Positions 16,341-25,119 are shown, counted from the stretch's first letter. The stretch is DNA of 54,828 nucleotides from Mesorhizobium sp. (GCA_022833215.1 JAIPUZ010000078.1:1-54828), one strand, 5' to 3'. Numbers and translations: made by a program. The notes: generated by a model not told the origin, from the sequence alone.

Positions 16341-16639
16341 TCGCCGGATTCCTTGGATGCCGCCTCGGCATTCAGCGCGTTGAACTGCTCAATCAGTTTT
16401 GCCCGACCGAGCAGATGGTGCGGTTTCTGGCCGGTGGCGGCTTCGATGGCAGCGCGAAGCTGATCATCGCTCAGTCCTTCACCACTATCGGTGCCGAGAC
16501 CGATCTTCGCCGGCTCATCCGGCTTTGCTTCGGCCGGTTTGAACCTTGCATCGATGATCTTGAACCCCTTGGCGTTCAGTTCCTTCTTACGCTCCGGACT
16601 GACCGGGTGCGGTTCGTAGGCAATCTTGGTGTAGGCCAT
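16337..16639 (-). CDS. Small hypothetical head-region protein
   Basis: A 100-residue protein starting MAYTKIAYEPHPVSPERKKE, chosen because it sits four bases from the preceding stop. The KKELNAKGFKIIDARFKP segment and the late SDDQLRAAIEAATGQKP, LIEQFNALNAEA resemble HeH/LEM-like C-terminal helices often present in phage head-region proteins. The helix pair may bind DNA or another protein. Unassigned otherwise. Confidence 0.65.
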   Translation of the reverse strand: MAYTKIAYEPHPVSPERKKELNAKGFKIIDARFKPAEAKPDEPAKIGLGTDSGEGLSDDQLRAAIEAATGQKPHHLLGRAKLIEQFNALNAEAASKESGE

Positions 16640-16643
16640 GATT

Positions 16644-17315
16644 TTACTCCGGCGTGAATTCTGCGGTGACGGCATTTGCTGCAACCGTGATGGTGACGGT
16701 GCCACCGGTAACGGGAATGGTCTGGCCGTTGGTGACGATGCCAGCGGTCGCGGCCAGCCTGATGCCGGTGAGGACACCCGCTGCGACAGCGGCAGTTCCG
16801 GCCGCAAGCGGCGTCGAACCCGATGCAGGGAGAACGTTCGCGGCTCCGGCATTGGCTACACCCGCAATCGTGGCAGGCAATCGGATGTTACTTGGCTCAT
16901 TCCCGGCCACAGCAAGCGTACCAGCGCCAATAGCAGCGCCCGCACTGTTCTGGACCGGGATTGTGCCGCCGCTCGCCACAACGGCGCTGGTAGCCGGCAG
17001 TGTGGCGCCCGTGATAGCATTATCCGCCACCGCGAGGGTCACGGTGGCCCCATCGACGGTGATCGTGTCGCCATCCGCCACAATCGCTTGATTGCCTTCC
17101 AGTTCACCGGATGACGGATCGAAGACCGGCTTGCCTTCATACTCGGGAGGGACAGAGCCGGCGACGAAATCGCATTCCTCGATCGTGCCAAGCCCGTTAT
17201 CCACGGAACTATTCGACACGTTCAGGGTGTGGATGGACGCGTTAATCGCCGCGATGGCGGACCGCTCATCCTCAGTCGGCACGGCTGATGCGGTGAAATA
17301 GATGATCTTCGCCAT
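16644..17315 (-). CDS. Repeat-rich, capsid-adjacent protein, possible head decoration
   Basis: A 223-residue protein. Residues 1-77 are a distinct N-terminal domain (IYFTASAVPTEDERSAIAAI). Residues 78-223 are four diverged repeats of about 35-41 residues, each with the shape IxxNGxTIPV, GTxxVAG, xxIRLPAT. They are poor in charged residues and rich in Ala, Gly, Thr and Val, as expected of stacked beta strands. The gene follows the major capsid gene directly, so a surface decoration or head fibre protein is likely, though unproven. Confidence 0.6.
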   Translation of the reverse strand: MAKIIYFTASAVPTEDERSAIAAINASIHTLNVSNSSVDNGLGTIEECDFVAGSVPPEYEGKPVFDPSSGELEGNQAIVADGDTITVDGATVTLAVADNAITGATLPATSAVVASGGTIPVQNSAGAAIGAGTLAVAGNEPSNIRLPATIAGVANAGAANVLPASGSTPLAAGTAAVAAGVLTGIRLAATAGIVTNGQTIPVTGGTVTITVAANAVTAEFTPE

Positions 17316-17380
17316 GATCGGGATTCCTTCGACGCTAGATCGGAAAGGATGGGGCGGGCCAAAAACCCGCCCCTGATTGA

Positions 17381-18364
17381 TCAGGCGAGACCGACGGCAA
17401 GCGTGCCGGCGGTGTGCTTGATGTCGGTCGCGACCTTGTCCCAGTTGGAACCCGTGGCGATCTCGGCATCGGTCGGAGATTTCCCGCCGTTCGCCTCGTC
17501 CCAGGTATAGCCCTTGAGACCCAGACCGAAGGTGTAGTCGATCTGCAGCGTGGTCTCGATGCGGGTCTGGCCGTTGCTCGTCTCGATGTTCGAGATGATA
17601 TCGCGGCTGTCGGTGACGGTAGCCGCTCCGGCGACCAGCGACAGCACACGACGCACAGCAGGATTGCCGCCTGCGGCCGCCGTATAGAGCGCCGGAGCAT
17701 CGGTCACCACGGACACGCGGCCGAGGATGTCGATCACGCGCACGTTGCCCGCCTGGAACAGCGTGTTGGCGTTGGCGAGATTCTGGCCGATGAAGTTGTG
17801 GTAAGCCACGCCGTCCATCACCTGCGCCACGATCAGGCCGGAGTGATCACCAAACTTCGAATGGCTCTCATTTACGGCAAGATAGTCGATCTGCTTGGCG
17901 CTGCCGCCCGTCGAGACGTCAACGGTTGTGGCCGCGCCCTGGTTGCTGATCGCAGCCACCAGCGCCGACACAGCAGTGTTGAGCTGATCCTGAAGCAGAG
18001 CCTCAGCGAAGTTGCGGGAAGCAACCTCGACGCCCTCGGCAGTCGGCTTGTTCAGCCAAGTCATCTGCGACGGCTCATAGCGAACCGGGCCGAATCCACC
18101 AGCCACCTTGACCGAGGAATGCTTGAGCTGCGTCAGGTCGGTCGCTGCGGCCGGAGCCTGCGCGGCGTAGCGATCCACACGGCGACGGGCAGAATGGATG
18201 GCAGCATAGAACGATTCCTGAAGGAAATCGCCCTCGAAACCTTCCGTGGTCAGGCGGATTGCGCCGCCCGAAGCGCCGTTGAACTTGTCAACCATCTGCG
18301 CCAGCGTCTCGATCGTCGCCGGCATGAAGTATTTATTGAAAACCTGCATCTGCGAGAGAGACAT
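17381..18364 (-). CDS. Major capsid protein
   Basis: A 327-residue protein (MSLSQMQVFNKYFMPATIET). Segments SFYAAIHSARRRVDRYAAQ, FAEALLQDQLNTAVSALV and YHNFIGQNLANANTLFQAG, followed by VIDILGRVSVVTDAPAL, match a capsid family that travels with DUF4055-type portals. It follows the scaffold gene, as expected. It has an HK97-fold length without an obvious N-terminal delta domain, in keeping with a separate scaffold gene. Forms the icosahedral shell. Confidence 0.85.
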   Translation of the reverse strand: MSLSQMQVFNKYFMPATIETLAQMVDKFNGASGGAIRLTTEGFEGDFLQESFYAAIHSARRRVDRYAAQAPAAATDLTQLKHSSVKVAGGFGPVRYEPSQMTWLNKPTAEGVEVASRNFAEALLQDQLNTAVSALVAAISNQGAATTVDVSTGGSAKQIDYLAVNESHSKFGDHSGLIVAQVMDGVAYHNFIGQNLANANTLFQAGNVRVIDILGRVSVVTDAPALYTAAAGGNPAVRRVLSLVAGAATVTDSRDIISNIETSNGQTRIETTLQIDYTFGLGLKGYTWDEANGGKSPTDAEIATGSNWDKVATDIKHTAGTLAVGLA

Positions 18365-18467
18365 GGGATTTTCCTTTCGTGATGTCTCGGGATGATTGGT
18401 TCAGTGGGAGGCTTCCCGCCCCGGATGCCGCTTCTCGTCCCGAGACAGCAGCGGATGGATTGCAGAA

Positions 18468-19241
18468 CTACTGTGCGAGGTCCGGGAACTTGGCCGCTAT
18501 GGCCGCTGCCCGCTCCTCTCGCGTTCCGCCGAAATTCCCCTTGGCCGGTGGAAGTCCACCTCCACCGTTGCCCGGCTGCTTGCCGGTGCCGGATTGGCCA
18601 TTGCCCTCAAAGGCGCGGCCGAAAGTGTCGGACTGGCGCATCTCGGCAACGAGACCCTTGATATCCATAGGTGTGCCCTTGGAGTCCGCGATCTTGGCGT
18701 TGCCGTCCTTGTCGACCACCTCGACCACGAACTTTCCGTCGATCTCTTTGACGCGGGTGTGAGCCCTGACGTGAGGCAGCAGCAGATCGACCGATCCCTT
18801 GGCTTCGGCAAGAGCTGCAGTTGCGGCCTGGTCGATAAGCAGGCTTTCCACCGTCTTGGTCAGATGGCCGATCCGATCATCGCGACTTGTCAGTTCGCCG
18901 GTATGCTTTTCCAGAAGCTGGGCCTTGGCGGCCTCGAACTTCGAATTGGCGATCTTGTCGGCTTCCTTCGATGGATCGAGACTGCCCCATTCCTCGACCT
19001 TCGCCAGCGCTTCCTTGGCCTTCGCCGGATCGATGTCCTTGAATGCGGCGGTGAGGCGTTCCGCGTTCTCGCGGGCCGTCCGCTCCTTACCGAGCGCCGT
19101 CTTCAAGCCCGATACATCTTCAAGAGCGAAGCCCTCGACCGTTTCCACGTCGAGAATGAACTTCCCGTCCTTTTCGACATAAAAGGCTTTGACCGCATCA
19201 TCGATGCCATCGAGCGATGCCAGAATTGCTTTGAGTGCCAT
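18468..19241 (-). CDS. Phage scaffolding protein
   Basis: A 257-residue acidic, highly helical protein (MALKAILASLDGIDDAVKAF). Residues 45-130 are coiled coil (ALGKERTARENAERLTAAF), and residues 215-240 form a Gly-rich linker (GTGKQPGNGGGGLPP) followed by a short conserved C-terminal helix that probably contacts the capsid protein. Placed between portal and capsid genes. It would template shell assembly and then leave the head. Confidence 0.85.
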   Translation of the reverse strand: MALKAILASLDGIDDAVKAFYVEKDGKFILDVETVEGFALEDVSGLKTALGKERTARENAERLTAAFKDIDPAKAKEALAKVEEWGSLDPSKEADKIANSKFEAAKAQLLEKHTGELTSRDDRIGHLTKTVESLLIDQAATAALAEAKGSVDLLLPHVRAHTRVKEIDGKFVVEVVDKDGNAKIADSKGTPMDIKGLVAEMRQSDTFGRAFEGNGQSGTGKQPGNGGGGLPPAKGNFGGTREERAAAIAAKFPDLAQ

Positions 19242-19335
19242 GTTGTATCCATCCCGGATTTGGTGCGCTTCCCGCGCGTTGGAATAGCCCGGAGGTTCAC
19301 CCTGCCGAGCCGGTTAGGTGCCGAATTGTTCCTGA

Positions 19336-20805
19336 TCAGTCGGCGGTGACCGGTGGAAGTGCGACCGTAATCTCCGCCTCGTCGTCGGGCAGATCAGCAA
19401 GGATCAGGTCGAGATCCTTTTCCTCGTCGTACTCGGGCGACAGGATGTTGCGGCGCTTGGCTTCGGTGATCGTCGCCTCTCGCGAAACAAGTCCTTCCTT
19501 GTTCATGTCGAGTACGACACGCATGCCATCGATCGAATCCGTCTCGACGTCGAAGTCGGTATATATCGACACCTCGGGCTCACTCGGGTCTTTCAGCCAC
19601 ATACAGGTGAAGGCCAACGCCTGTTCGATGCAGTCCTTCAGGTTCAATGCCCAAGCCTGTACAGCGCTGTTGCCCTTCTGAGCGGCAAATGCCGTGGTGA
19701 CGACGGTAAGGTTTCCGGTCTGGGCCGTGAGGGGCTGGCGGCCAAGCTCGCGAAGCTGCTGCTCTGTCTTGTCGACCTCCTCGGCAAGGAATTTCAACGA
19801 TGCAGCCGTTGGTTCGATGAACTTCCACTCGCCGTGCTGACCACCGTCTGTTCCGGGCGGAGCATAAAGCACCACCGAAGGGCCGATAGGCGCCATGACC
19901 GCATTGCCGTTTTCATCTATCGGCGGCGTGATGCCGTTGCCGGTGAGCATAGGAAACGCGGTAAGTTCCTTGGCGCTCTTAAGGTTTGTTTCCTGCTGGA
20001 AATGTTCGATCTGCAAGAACGCGGCGTCCTTCATAGGCGGGAGCACCTGCCACGAACCTTCCTTCCTCCTTCCAGTGAGGAATGGGACCAGTGCAATCAC
20101 GCCGATGCTTATCGGGCCATGCTCGATCATGACCCATGTGCCGCCCTTGCTCGCCTCCTCCCAAACCTCGTATCGGGCTGCAGCGTAGGAACCATCTTCC
20201 TGTTTGTCTCGGATCAGGATCCGAACGCGCTTCTTCGTCTTTTCCTCGAACCCTTCCCGAACCTTCGTCGGTTCGTAGATCACGGCGTAAGTGAAAGCCT
20301 CCTTGCCCGCGATCATGGCGCTTTCGACCCAGAGCATGCGAATAGCCGGAATACGAACCCAATAGGGCCGCGCGCCCATCGCCTTTTCATCGGCCAGGGT
20401 CGCACCCTGTGGCACCGGCGTGTGGTCGACCAGTATCCAGTCGATCGCACTGGCGATCCCATTGAAAAACACATCGCCGGCAAAGACGTGGACGTGATTT
20501 CCTGCCCCGTCGATATCCTCTCCAAGGTCCTTCACACGCTTAGAGGCTGAACCCTCCACGAAATCCACCTGCTTTGCGAATGGCTTTGAAGCCAGCCCTT
20601 CTACCAGATCGCGGAAGATGTTGGTGAACTTGGCGTTCTTGCGCCGGTAATCGTAGTTCTCCTGCGTTTCGTTCGGAAATCTCGGCAGGTACTTTTCACC
20701 CGCCTTCCGCATGGCATTGGCGCCGTCGAGGATCGTCTCGACCATTTCCCAATATGGGAGCATGGCGTCATAGTCGCTGGACGTGGCGTAAGGCGTATCA
20801 GCCAT
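19336..20805 (-). CDS. Portal protein (DUF4055 type)
   Basis: A 489-residue protein starting MADTPYATSSDYDAML, preferred over a start 15 bases upstream because AGGA precedes it at good spacing. The opening helices (GEKYLPRFPNETQENYDYR) and the late stem region LKFLAEEVDKTEQQLREL, with VVTTAFAAQKGNSAVQAWA, match DUF4055 portals. It lies between TerL and scaffold and overlaps the end of TerL. Twelve copies form the ring through which DNA enters and leaves the head. Confidence 0.88.
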   Translation of the reverse strand: MADTPYATSSDYDAMLPYWEMVETILDGANAMRKAGEKYLPRFPNETQENYDYRRKNAKFTNIFRDLVEGLASKPFAKQVDFVEGSASKRVKDLGEDIDGAGNHVHVFAGDVFFNGIASAIDWILVDHTPVPQGATLADEKAMGARPYWVRIPAIRMLWVESAMIAGKEAFTYAVIYEPTKVREGFEEKTKKRVRILIRDKQEDGSYAAARYEVWEEASKGGTWVMIEHGPISIGVIALVPFLTGRRKEGSWQVLPPMKDAAFLQIEHFQQETNLKSAKELTAFPMLTGNGITPPIDENGNAVMAPIGPSVVLYAPPGTDGGQHGEWKFIEPTAASLKFLAEEVDKTEQQLRELGRQPLTAQTGNLTVVTTAFAAQKGNSAVQAWALNLKDCIEQALAFTCMWLKDPSEPEVSIYTDFDVETDSIDGMRVVLDMNKEGLVSREATITEAKRRNILSPEYDEEKDLDLILADLPDDEAEITVALPPVTAD

Positions 20806-22345
20806 TTGCAATCCTGCCATAGGTTCCGAATACGGGCGGGACGGCCCTCGGCTTCAACAGACGCCCGAATGCTCCGGACGACGCGTCAACCTGATCCTTG
20901 AACGAGCCGCCGGGAAACAGGCACAGCTCATCGATGTAGTCGGCGTTCCAATCGCCAGAAACGATGAACACATTGCCCGCTTCGCACTGTGCAGAGAACG
21001 GCTCGGCCCTTGTCACCTTGTCGCCGGTTTCGGGCTCGGCCTTCACGACATAGCCGGCGAGCATGGCAATGAAATCCCTTGCCTGCACCTTGCCTGCCTG
21101 CCCCGGGTCCTGAGGAAGGCTGATCTCGACGTCTTTCCCGTCTTGCTCAGCAGTGGCCTTGATGATCGACCGGACCGCGTTGCCTTCCGACTGCGTCTTC
21201 ACGACATGGCCGACGATGAACCGTCCGTCAGGTGCCCGGCCAAGCTTCACACCAGCGGTTCGCGCCGCGGTGGTCTTTGCAGTCGCGGCCAAGTCCCAGT
21301 GCCTGACCCATTTGGTCCCTGCCGGCGCGGCTGAGATGAACTTGCCTTCGAACCATTCCCGCTTGAAGAGGCCACCCTCGCGAGGAACGGGCCGCTGCTG
21401 GAACTGGCCTGCGACGGCATAGGACCCCATGGGCTTCTTGTCCCGGTCGACCACCTCCCTCGGGAACCGTTCCGGGAAAAGCAATTCGTTTTCGTACGTA
21501 CGCGGGTCCTCAAACCCGATTGATGTCCGGCACCGGCGCTCCGGTTCGTACTCCATCGGGAGCATCAAGTGCTCATACCCCAGACCGAGCTTTACGATCT
21601 GGCCCGAGACATCATCCTCATGCAGGCGCTGCATGATCACGACAATTGCCGACGTTTTCGGATCAACGAGACGCGACGGGACCGATTCCCGGAATATGCG
21701 GGTAGTTCTTTGCCGCTCGGCCGGGCTTTCAGCGGTTTCCGTCGAGTGAGGATCGTCAATCAGTACCCGATGCCCACGGCCACCGGTAAGGCTCTGGAAC
21801 GGCACACCTTCACGGAAACCCGTTGCCGAGTTGGCGAACGAAGCCTCGCCTGACCGGACCAGCTTCGCCTCGGGCCACAGAGATTGATACCAATCGGACT
21901 GGACCAGATCGCGCATGCGCCGGCTGTCACGCTTGACGTAGCTCTCCGAATAGGAGGTTGTGAGGTAGCGCATCCAAGCCATGCCGCGCGGCCCCCACTC
22001 CCACGCAGGCCAGAACACGGACACGATCAGCGATTTCATCGTACCCGGCGGCACATTGATCAGGAGCCGGATAATCCTGCCGTCGGTGATCGCTTCGAGA
22101 TGGGCGCAGATGGCCTCGATATGCCACCCATGAATGTACTCACTGCCCGGCTCAAGGACATGCCACGCTTCCCGGACGAAAGCGGCGAGAGACTGGCAGC
22201 GCGCCCGAATACGCTCCGCGTCATGGGCAATCCGTTGCCGTTCAGCCTCCTGTGCCCGCCTCGCCTTCTCCTGGCTGATCAGGCGCATCATCGTCGCTGG
22301 ATCCGGCAAGCGGACCGAAGATTGCTTCAAGCTGTGCGAGTTCAT
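20798..22345 (-). CDS. terL: Terminase large subunit
   Basis: A protein of about 515 residues. The ATP-binding loop LLINVPPGTMKSLIVSV lies near residue 100 (PPGTMKS, the usual phage variant of Walker A). VLIDDPHST is Walker B, and a nuclease domain follows with RHWDLAAT, PQDPGQAGK and YIDELCLFPGGSFKDQVDA. The start is uncertain: an ATG at 22345 is used here, but MMRLISQEKARRA (22291) is also possible, because the gene overlaps TerS by up to 104 bases. Packages DNA into the prohead. Confidence 0.92.
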   Translation of the reverse strand: MNSHSLKQSSVRLPDPATMMRLISQEKARRAQEAERQRIAHDAERIRARCQSLAAFVREAWHVLEPGSEYIHGWHIEAICAHLEAITDGRIIRLLINVPPGTMKSLIVSVFWPAWEWGPRGMAWMRYLTTSYSESYVKRDSRRMRDLVQSDWYQSLWPEAKLVRSGEASFANSATGFREGVPFQSLTGGRGHRVLIDDPHSTETAESPAERQRTTRIFRESVPSRLVDPKTSAIVVIMQRLHEDDVSGQIVKLGLGYEHLMLPMEYEPERRCRTSIGFEDPRTYENELLFPERFPREVVDRDKKPMGSYAVAGQFQQRPVPREGGLFKREWFEGKFISAAPAGTKWVRHWDLAATAKTTAARTAGVKLGRAPDGRFIVGHVVKTQSEGNAVRSIIKATAEQDGKDVEISLPQDPGQAGKVQARDFIAMLAGYVVKAEPETGDKVTRAEPFSAQCEAGNVFIVSGDWNADYIDELCLFPGGSFKDQVDASSGAFGRLLKPRAVPPVFGTYGRIANG

Positions 22346-22625
22346 CACCACTGAGCTTTGTCAGGTCCACGGTCTGGATCGGGCCGCCATTTCGGCCGGT
22401 GTGCTGGATCGACGCCAGCTTGGCATGCATGTACGGCGCGGCGTCCTTGGCAATCGAAGCCGCCTCGTCCCATTCGTCCTTATCGGCATGGGTGCGCATC
22501 GCCTTCAGCATGACCTCCAGCGGCGTCAGCCCTTCAGCGCTAGCCCTGTCAGCAATTGCTCGCGTGCGCTTTGCAGCGGCCCCCTTGGGCCGACCAGCGC
22601 CTATTCTCTTGCCACCACGCGCCAC
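22242..22625 (-). CDS. terS: Terminase small subunit
   Basis: A 127-residue protein beginning MARGGKRIGAGRPKGAAAKR, a classic basic TerS-type opening, followed by SAEGLTPLEVMLKAMRTHA and an acidic Gly-rich tail (GSSDDDAPDQPGEGEAGTGG). It would recognise the packaging site and hand DNA to TerL. It is first in the structural operon. The divergent DUF2158 gene begins 42 bases upstream, and the structured noncoding segment 22886-23032 is beyond it. Confidence 0.85.
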   Translation of the reverse strand: MARGGKRIGAGRPKGAAAKRTRAIADRASAEGLTPLEVMLKAMRTHADKDEWDEAASIAKDAAPYMHAKLASIQHTGRNGGPIQTVDLTKLSGDELAQLEAIFGPLAGSSDDDAPDQPGEGEAGTGG

Positions 22626-22666
22626 GTTTGATTACCTTTGATTTATTTCAAACACGGGAGGGGAGA

Positions 22667-22846
22667 ATGACTACAGAGTTCAAAGAAGGCGACACTGTCC
22701 AACTTAAGTCCGGCGGACCGATCATGACGATCGAAAGCAGACAGAACGATGGCTCGTTCTGGTGCGTGTGGTTTAATACCGCAAAGGACGGCAGCAGCGA
22801 GAAAAAGGGCAGCGACTTCAAGCCTTTTATGCTCACCCCCGCATAA
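22667..22846 (+). CDS. DUF2158-family small protein (YodC-like)
   Basis: A 59-residue protein (MTTEFKEGDTVQLKSGGPIM). The pattern GDTVQLKSGGPIMTIE, then a WCVWF core, is characteristic of the DUF2158/YodC family, a compact SH3-like beta fold of unknown function. A strong GGGAGGGGAGA site precedes the ATG. The plus-strand orientation against terS makes it an independent moron, and a strong hairpin directly downstream (22854-22885) isolates it. Confidence 0.8.
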   Translation: MTTEFKEGDTVQLKSGGPIMTIESRQNDGSFWCVWFNTAKDGSSEKKGSDFKPFMLTPA

Positions 22847-22853
22847 CGGTCGC

Positions 22854-22885
22854 AGGCGGGATGAGTCGCATTACCCATCCCGCCT
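22854..22885. terminator. Hairpin ending the DUF2158 gene
   Basis: A perfect ten-base stem, AGGCGGGATG (22854-22863) with CATCCCGCCT (22876-22885), around a 12-base loop, starting seven bases after the stop codon. There is no strong T run, so it may act as a bidirectional barrier or an RNA stabiliser. Confidence 0.55.
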
Positions 22886-23032
22886 AGCGGTCTCTTCTCT
22901 CGGGGGTTATGGCTGCCCTAGTCGGTCCCTTTCGGGCTAGTTCCTCACGGGGTCTTCCGAACACTTCTCTCCGACTACGGCTATCTTCGGCGGCCGTCGC
23001 CTACTCGCAGGGTCCGCCTGCGATAGGATAGG
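22886..23032 (-). other. Structured noncoding segment upstream of terminase
   Basis: No convincing gene. The minus strand carries TCGCAGG/CCTGCGA (7-base stem, 5-base loop, at 23004-23023), GCCCGAAAGGG (stem of CCC with GGG and a short loop) and long-range matches such as AGTCGG with CCGACT. The density of complementary segments suggests a folded RNA or a packaging-site region. Exact boundaries are not clear. Confidence 0.4.
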
Positions 23033-23734
23033 TTAAGCCGCCTCTTTCTTCCGCTTGGCTGCGTGCCGGGCAATCTCTTCGGCCTTCTTCAGCGCTGCCT
23101 GCCGTTGCCGCTCCGCTTCCTCGCGGCGCTGCTTGTTCACCTTCTCGATGTGTTTGGCGATTTCGGCTTCCGAGCCGTGAATATGGACCGGGATAGCGTC
23201 ATCCGCGCGGTGGTAAGGCGTGCGCTTCACCTGTGCGCGGCTATCCGAGGCTACCTCGGTTGACACGCGTTCTGACTGATTTTGCGACACGTCGTCAACC
23301 GGTGTTGTCAACCGAGTTGCATGGTTTCGGTTGAGATTGTCCGCAATCTGTTGACAGCAGCGGTTTACAGCGCGTTCGAAAGTTCGCTTTACCCAGCCGT
23401 TTCGGTCGCACCACTTGGCCAGCGTAAGGCCTTTGCGGGTGGTGATGAAGCCATAATCGTAGACCAGCTTGCGATCTTTCTCGCATAGCCACGTGTTGAT
23501 CCATGTCCATGTCTCTTCCATTCGGGAAAGAGCACCGGGCGCAGGGACACGCTTGATCCGCGTCGGCTCACCGCGGCGATAGTCATCCAGATACTCTTCG
23601 AACAGTTCGGACATGCTTCCGAGCATCCGGGGACCAAGAGCAGCGGGCGACATCAGAAGCGTTTCGGCTGCCTCGACTATCCGGGCGCGCACGGCGTCAT
23701 AGGTCCATGCCTGATATGTGACGTGAATGGTCAT
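23033..23734 (-). CDS. DUF6362-like phage protein
   Basis: A 233-residue protein (MTIHVTYQAWTYDAVRARIV). Residues 1-115 carry VRARIVEAAETLLMSPA, LFEEYLDDYRRGEP and GFITTRKGLTLAKWCDRNGWVKRT (in parts), the pattern of DUF6362-type phage proteins with a helix-turn-helix-like region. The C-terminal 60 residues are a charged coiled coil (KQRREEAERQRQAALKKAEE). It is the last gene of the early operon before terS. It could be a late-gene regulator by position, which is inference. Confidence 0.65.
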   Translation of the reverse strand: MTIHVTYQAWTYDAVRARIVEAAETLLMSPAALGPRMLGSMSELFEEYLDDYRRGEPTRIKRVPAPGALSRMEETWTWINTWLCEKDRKLVYDYGFITTRKGLTLAKWCDRNGWVKRTFERAVNRCCQQIADNLNRNHATRLTTPVDDVSQNQSERVSTEVASDSRAQVKRTPYHRADDAIPVHIHGSEAEIAKHIEKVNKQRREEAERQRQAALKKAEEIARHAAKRKKEAA

Positions 23735-24183
23735 GCCGCTCGCCTCCAGTCGTCGGGGAACATGTCACCCTGGTCCTCGCTGTAGAAGTGGTCGGCCAGA
23801 AGGTTCAGCATCGCCTCCCAGACCTGCTGATGCCGGCCCTTGACCTTCTTTGCCCTTCTCCGGAGAGCGCCGAGGTCGATCCTGTCGAACTCATCGAAGA
23901 GATCCAACCCGCGTTCGATCAGCCACGGCATCGCCAGAAGCAATTCGGATATCGCAGTGATTGTTGCGGCCCAAAGCTCGGTCGCATTGCCCTTGGTCTC
24001 GACGATAAGCCTCAGCACCATGGTCAGGTGCCCCTCGCCGTGCCTCACGACCTTCTGGAGCGTCGGCATGCAGTAACAATGCTTGGGACGCACGGAGGTC
24101 GGGCTATGCCGGCTGGCATCGAGCACCTTGACGCCAAGTGCCCGTGTAACCTTGTAGACGTTGTGGCCGCCCTCTCTGCTCAT
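23731..24183 (-). CDS. Hypothetical phage protein
   Basis: A 150-residue protein (MSREGGHNVYKVTRALGVKV) with TLQKVVRHGEGHLTMVLRLIVETKGN in the middle and an acidic C-terminal part (SEDQGDMFPDDWRRAA). Seen in outline in other Rhizobiales phages. Overlaps its neighbours on both sides by four bases, so it is tightly co-translated. The VRHGEGHL segment could bind metal or nucleic acid, but no family is recognised. Confidence 0.6.
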   Translation of the reverse strand: MSREGGHNVYKVTRALGVKVLDASRHSPTSVRPKHCYCMPTLQKVVRHGEGHLTMVLRLIVETKGNATELWAATITAISELLLAMPWLIERGLDLFDEFDRIDLGALRRRAKKVKGRHQQVWEAMLNLLADHFYSEDQGDMFPDDWRRAA

Positions 24184-24377
24184 TCCCGGCCTTTCCTCGC
24201 ATCAATGGGCGTCGGCATAGGAAAACGGGTCTTCCTTATGTTGTCGATCACGCGGCCCAGTTCCGCTTTGTGGCGGTCTTCCCGTACAAGCTTTGAGAGC
24301 GTGGCCTTTACCTGCTCACATGCATCCCGACCTCCTGCAGCATAGGCGCGAGCATGTCGCATCTGGTGCTTGCTCAT
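24180..24377 (-). CDS. Small basic hypothetical protein
   Basis: A 65-residue protein (MSKHQMRHARAYAAGGRDAC) rich in Arg, Lys and His. Overlaps both neighbours by four bases (ATGA). Short basic products like this in early operons often bind nucleic acid or a host protein, but nothing specific is visible. Confidence 0.55.
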   Translation of the reverse strand: MSKHQMRHARAYAAGGRDACEQVKATLSKLVREDRHKAELGRVIDNIRKTRFPMPTPIDARKGRE

Positions 24378-24766
24378 CCCGCCATCTCCCTGCCGAGGGC
24401 GCTGCGCTCAGGGATTGGATCGCCCATAATGACCCCCGTCAGGGTACGCCGATCAGGGAACCTGTCCCATATCCGGCGCCGCTCGATTTGCTCGGGCGGA
24501 ATGCTGATCACACGATCCATCCCCACCAGAGCCATATTCTCCGCCACCTCGCGGATCATCTCCCTCAATTCGGCTGATCTTCTGCGGGCTCGTTCCGGAT
24601 CGGACTTCCGTTTCTGCTTTATCGCTTCGGCATTTACCGCCCTGTACCCGGCATCGTGTGCGAGCCTTTTCCTACGGCGGTTTTCAGCCCAGCAGGCTGG
24701 GCCACAGGTAATGGCACGAGGCGTATCCTCGAACTTGGCGTCGCAGATCACGCATCGCTTGGTCAT
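24374..24766 (-). CDS. Zinc-finger-like hypothetical protein
   Basis: A 130-residue protein starting MTKRCVICDAKFEDTPRA, the start being fixed by ATGA overlap with the preceding gene. CVIC and CGPAC separated by about 13 residues form a likely treble-clef zinc site near the N-terminus. The middle is a highly basic helix (KQKRKSDPERARRRSAELRE). It probably binds DNA. The same coupled cluster holds DnaB-type helicase, so a replication or regulatory role is plausible. Confidence 0.65.
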   Translation of the reverse strand: MTKRCVICDAKFEDTPRAITCGPACWAENRRRKRLAHDAGYRAVNAEAIKQKRKSDPERARRRSAELREMIREVAENMALVGMDRVISIPPEQIERRRIWDRFPDRRTLTGVIMGDPIPERSALGREMAG

Positions 24767-25119
24767 GCCCGCTTCCTTTTCAGCTTCTCGACCTTCACAG
24801 GCCGATGCTTCACGAAGATCGTGCCGAATGTTGCTTCCTGCTGCTGAGCTTGCCGCTCTGTCCTTTCCCGGCTCCATGCTGCAGGATCGAGAAAGTCAGG
24901 AACGGCCGGAACTGCTTCCACCTGTTCGGATCTGATTTTCGGGTTGAGGATGGCCTTCACGCATTCCTTTGCCGCGGCGACGGCTTCGGAGGCGGTGGCA
25001 CACTCGACCGGCACACCGTTCTTGCGGACGAACTTCCATCGATCCGAGCAGAACAGGCGGAACAGCGGCCGATAGCGCCCATTGACCTGCATCCATTTGT
25101 AATCGGGCAGGAACTCCAT
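24763..25119 (-). CDS. Hypothetical protein downstream of DnaB
   Basis: A 118-residue protein (MEFLPDYKWMQVNGRYRPLF). It contains RLFCSDRWKFVRKNGVPVEC and EAVAAAKECVKAILNPKI, then a basic tail ending KLKRKRA. The start shares a base with the DnaB gene stop (TGATG). No family recognised; it may be a small partner of the replication proteins encoded around it. Confidence 0.55.
   Translation of the reverse strand: MEFLPDYKWMQVNGRYRPLFRLFCSDRWKFVRKNGVPVECATASEAVAAAKECVKAILNPKIRSEQVEAVPAVPDFLDPAAWSRERTERQAQQQEATFGTIFVKHRPVKVEKLKRKRA

Noticed and set aside
17414-19349. Two plus-strand open frames of over 300 codons
   Set aside because: Both mirror the capsid and scaffold genes in the antisense phase and have arginine- and histidine-rich, non-protein-like composition.
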